From CAIWHR01 sp963813415 (GTDB lineage: Bacteria > Pseudomonadota > Gammaproteobacteria > Burkholderiales > Casimicrobiaceae), in NCBI GenBank assembly GCA_963813415.1, contig CAWEYW010000001.1, positions 186,001-250,000 on the forward strand: 64,000 bases of DNA. Direction: 5' to 3'. Both the position numbers and the translations under genes were made by a program. Below, in pieces: positions 62,310-64,000 of this stretch. A model generated the notes under the pieces. That model saw nothing but the letters and a program-made list of their open reading frames with translations, was not told where the DNA came from and ran no database searches. How positions within the stretch are numbered: position 1 is the first letter of the stretch; each line of letters starts with the position of its first letter.

Positions 62310-63181
62310 CGCCGTTGCCCCGCCTGGAGCGCACGGGACTCGTCCTCGTGCATGCCGAGGCTCGCTTCCTCGCGCAAGTCGTGCCAGATCTCGGCCACGT
62401 AGCGGCCGAACGCATCGCTGCTCACGACTTCCGAGTCGCGCGGATGCGGCAGGTCGATATTGACGATGCGCTTCACGCGCCCCGGGCGATAGGTCATCAC
62501 CAGCACGCGGTCCGACAGCTGCACCGCTTCGGTGATGTTGTGGGTGATCAGCAGCGTGGTCTGCTTCAGCTCCTGCTGGATCTGCAGCACCTTGTCGCCG
62601 AGGAGCAGGCGCGTCTGCTCGTCGAGCGCCGCGAACGGTTCGTCCATCAGCAGGATCTTCGGCTCGGAAGCGAGGGTGCGGGCGATCGCTACCCGCTGCC
62701 GCATGCCACCGGAAAGCTCGCTGGGAAAGCGCCGCTCGAAGCCATCGAGCCCCACCATCGAAATGAATCGCCGTGCACGTTCGAAGCGTTGTTCCTTCGG
62801 CACGCCATTGACCTCGAGCGGGAACGCAACGTTCTCCAGCACCGTGCGCCAGGGAAAGGTCGACTCTTCCTGGAACACCATCCCGATCGCCGGGTGGGTG
62901 CCGGAGATGGTCTCGCCACCGACCGTCACACGGCCTTCGTAGCCGCCCATCAGGCCACCGATGATGTTGAACAGCGTCGACTTCCCGCAACCCGAGGGGC
63001 CGATGACCGAGAGGAACTCGGCCGGCGCAACACCGAGCGACAGGTGATCGACGGCAGTGATCACGCCTTCGGGCGTCTCGAAGCGCTTGACGATTTCGAC
63101 CACGTCGAGCGCATGCTGCGGCTGCGCGGTCGCATTGGCAGGCGACACCGTGCTGCGCTGGGGAAGGGTCGTCTCAGCCAT
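62306..63181 (-). CDS. NitT/TauT-type ABC ATPase
   Basis: A 291-residue ATP-binding subunit of a SsuB/TauB-like importer: Walker A GPSGCGKST, Q-loop VFQEESTFPWRTVLENV, signature LSGGMRQR, Walker B ILLMDEPFAALDEQTR, and switch His in LLITHNITEAVQL. It powers the two adjacent permeases. The N-terminal 25 residues precede the fold and are variable. The start ATG 63181 overlaps the end of the thiamine enzyme gene by eight bases. The substrate-binding protein is not in the window. Confidence 0.93.
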   Translation of the reverse strand: MAETTLPQRSTVSPANATAQPQHALDVVEIVKRFETPEGVITAVDHLSLGVAPAEFLSVIGPSGCGKSTLFNIIGGLMGGYEGRVTVGGETISGTHPAIGMVFQEESTFPWRTVLENVAFPLEVNGVPKEQRFERARRFISMVGLDGFERRFPSELSGGMRQRVAIARTLASEPKILLMDEPFAALDEQTRLLLGDKVLQIQQELKQTTLLITHNITEAVQLSDRVLVMTYRPGRVKRIVNIDLPHPRDSEVVSSDAFGRYVAEIWHDLREEASLGMHEDESRALQAGQRR

Positions 63182-64000
63182 CGCGCGATTTGCCCGGTGT
63201 CAGCGCCGCAGTCATGGCAGGGGTATACCCGCCTTCCACGCGTACGTCGATGACGGCCACGCGCCCGCTCTCGACCGCCGCAATGCCGCGGGCGAACGCC
63301 TCGGCAAGATCGCCGTTGCGCTCGACCGGACCGATGCCGAGCGCGCCCTGCGCCTCGCCCATCCGGGCAAGATCGATCGCCGGCTCGTCCATGCGCTGGC
63401 CGATCCACTTGTTGGCCACCGCACGACCGCGCATGCGTGCGACGCGCTCCTGATGCACCTCGTCGTTGTAGAACGATTGATTGTTGGCAAGGACGAACAA
63501 CAGCGCAATCCCGTAATGCGCGGCCGTCCACAGCGCGGTGACGCCCATCAGGTAATCGCCATCGCCGCAGACCGCGACGGGCAGCCGGCCGGAATCACGC
63601 AACGCGAGCGCCGCGCCAATCGCGATGCCTGGCCCACCGCCGATGCCGCCACCGCCATCGGAGCCGAGGTAATCGAGGGGATGCCGCAGCGGCCAGCACG
63701 CGCCGTTCCACGACAGCGGCAGGTGCAGCAGCGAAACCGGCCGCGTTCCCACCGCTGCACGCAAGGCGCCAGCGATCGCGTCGGTGGTTGGCTTAGCGTC
63801 GGCGGCAGGCAGGGACAAATCCTGCACAACCGGCGTACTTGGCAACCGGTCCGAACGCCGTGGGTCCGGCTGCTGCCTGACATCATTGCCGGCGTGGTCC
63901 GCGCGACCGAGTGCCTGCAACAGTGCCGGCACGACGACCTCCGGGGTCGCGGCAAGGAATGCGTCGACCGGCGGCAAGCCCTGGTGATCCATGCTCCAGC
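63174..64000 (-). CDS. Thiamine-diphosphate-dependent enzyme, cut by the window end
   Basis: The C-terminal 275 residues of a benzoylformate decarboxylase/acetolactate synthase-like enzyme. The diphosphate-binding motif GDGDYLMG...FVLANNQSFYN is intact (GDG-x26-NN). The upstream frame is open to base 64000, so the N-terminal part lies outside the window and ATG 63992 is internal. Decarboxylation of a 2-oxo acid to an aldehyde fits the aldehyde dehydrogenase downstream. It is the first visible gene of the ABC-transport and dehydrogenase operon. Exact substrate unknown. Confidence 0.85.
   Translation of the reverse strand, partial: WSMDHQGLPPVDAFLAATPEVVVPALLQALGRADHAGNDVRQQPDPRRSDRLPSTPVVQDLSLPAADAKPTTDAIAGALRAAVGTRPVSLLHLPLSWNGACWPLRHPLDYLGSDGGGGIGGGPGIAIGAALALRDSGRLPVAVCGDGDYLMGVTALWTAAHYGIALLFVLANNQSFYNDEVHQERVARMRGRAVANKWIGQRMDEPAIDLARMGEAQGALGIGPVERNGDLAEAFARGIAAVESGRVAVIDVRVEGGYTPAMTAALTPGKSRDG

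Overview
The window is high-GC, gene-dense bacterial chromosome, most likely from a betaproteobacterium. The lineage is inferred from a DUF1631 protein, AceK, the zinc-ribbon/membrane protein with the KRARDETVS motif, an OtsA with a membrane-bound front end, and the TonB receptor/YfiR/hybrid kinase trio. No rRNA or ribosomal protein gene fixes it. I see no tRNA, rRNA, CRISPR array, prophage or intact insertion sequence. About 60 protein genes fill nearly all of the sequence. Only 22885-23227 and 27551-28123 exceed 300 bases without a gene.

Layout: 1-9120 holds a truncated MFS exporter, a small periplasmic protein followed by a clear terminator, an HtrA-type protease, a TamB/AsmA-like envelope protein, an SDR, a zinc-ribbon membrane protein and a secreted HExxH protein. 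9300-18900 holds a DUF1631 protein, a DUF5648/Ig-like exoprotein, the ABC-F ATPase Uup, a small membrane protein, a 14-TM MFS pump and a second SDR. 19000-22900 (minus strand) is an EmrA / universal stress protein / EmrB / dienelactone hydrolase operon. 23200-27550 has folE, a REP-like repeat cluster that supplies the start codon of a YbdL-like aminotransferase, a YfeK-like protein, an HPF-like ribosome factor, a 51-residue membrane protein and a YflT-like stress protein.

28124-31601 is the most unusual block. Three tightly packed genes encode a C39/papain-like cysteine peptidase, an RLAN-RimK ATP-grasp ligase and a GCS2-type carboxylate-amine ligase. Together they look like a peptide or small-molecule amide-bond-forming system whose substrate cannot be read from the sequence. 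An AEC transporter and cysK follow.

34500-44970 holds a SET-domain methyltransferase, a trehalose operon (membrane-anchored OtsA, OtsB, then an esterase-like hydrolase, a DUF1579-like protein and thioredoxin 2), a YpfJ-type metallopeptidase behind a near-perfect sigma-54 promoter, AceK, and a MliC-like lipoprotein. 45000-52850 holds a peptide ABC binding protein, a KTSC protein, Hsp20 with a possible sigma-32 promoter, a DksA/TraR-type zinc-finger protein, an S9 peptidase, an aldo/keto reductase and a VIT1-type transporter.

52960-58830 (minus) is a signalling block: a soluble kinase-receiver protein, then a translationally coupled TonB receptor, YfiR protein and CHASE8-like hybrid kinase. 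58950-64000 (minus) is a catabolic and transport operon: a thiamine-diphosphate enzyme (cut by the window end), a NitT/TauT-type ABC ATPase with two permeases, an aldehyde dehydrogenase carrying a one-base frameshift, and a small unknown protein. Stress, envelope and redox functions recur through the window.
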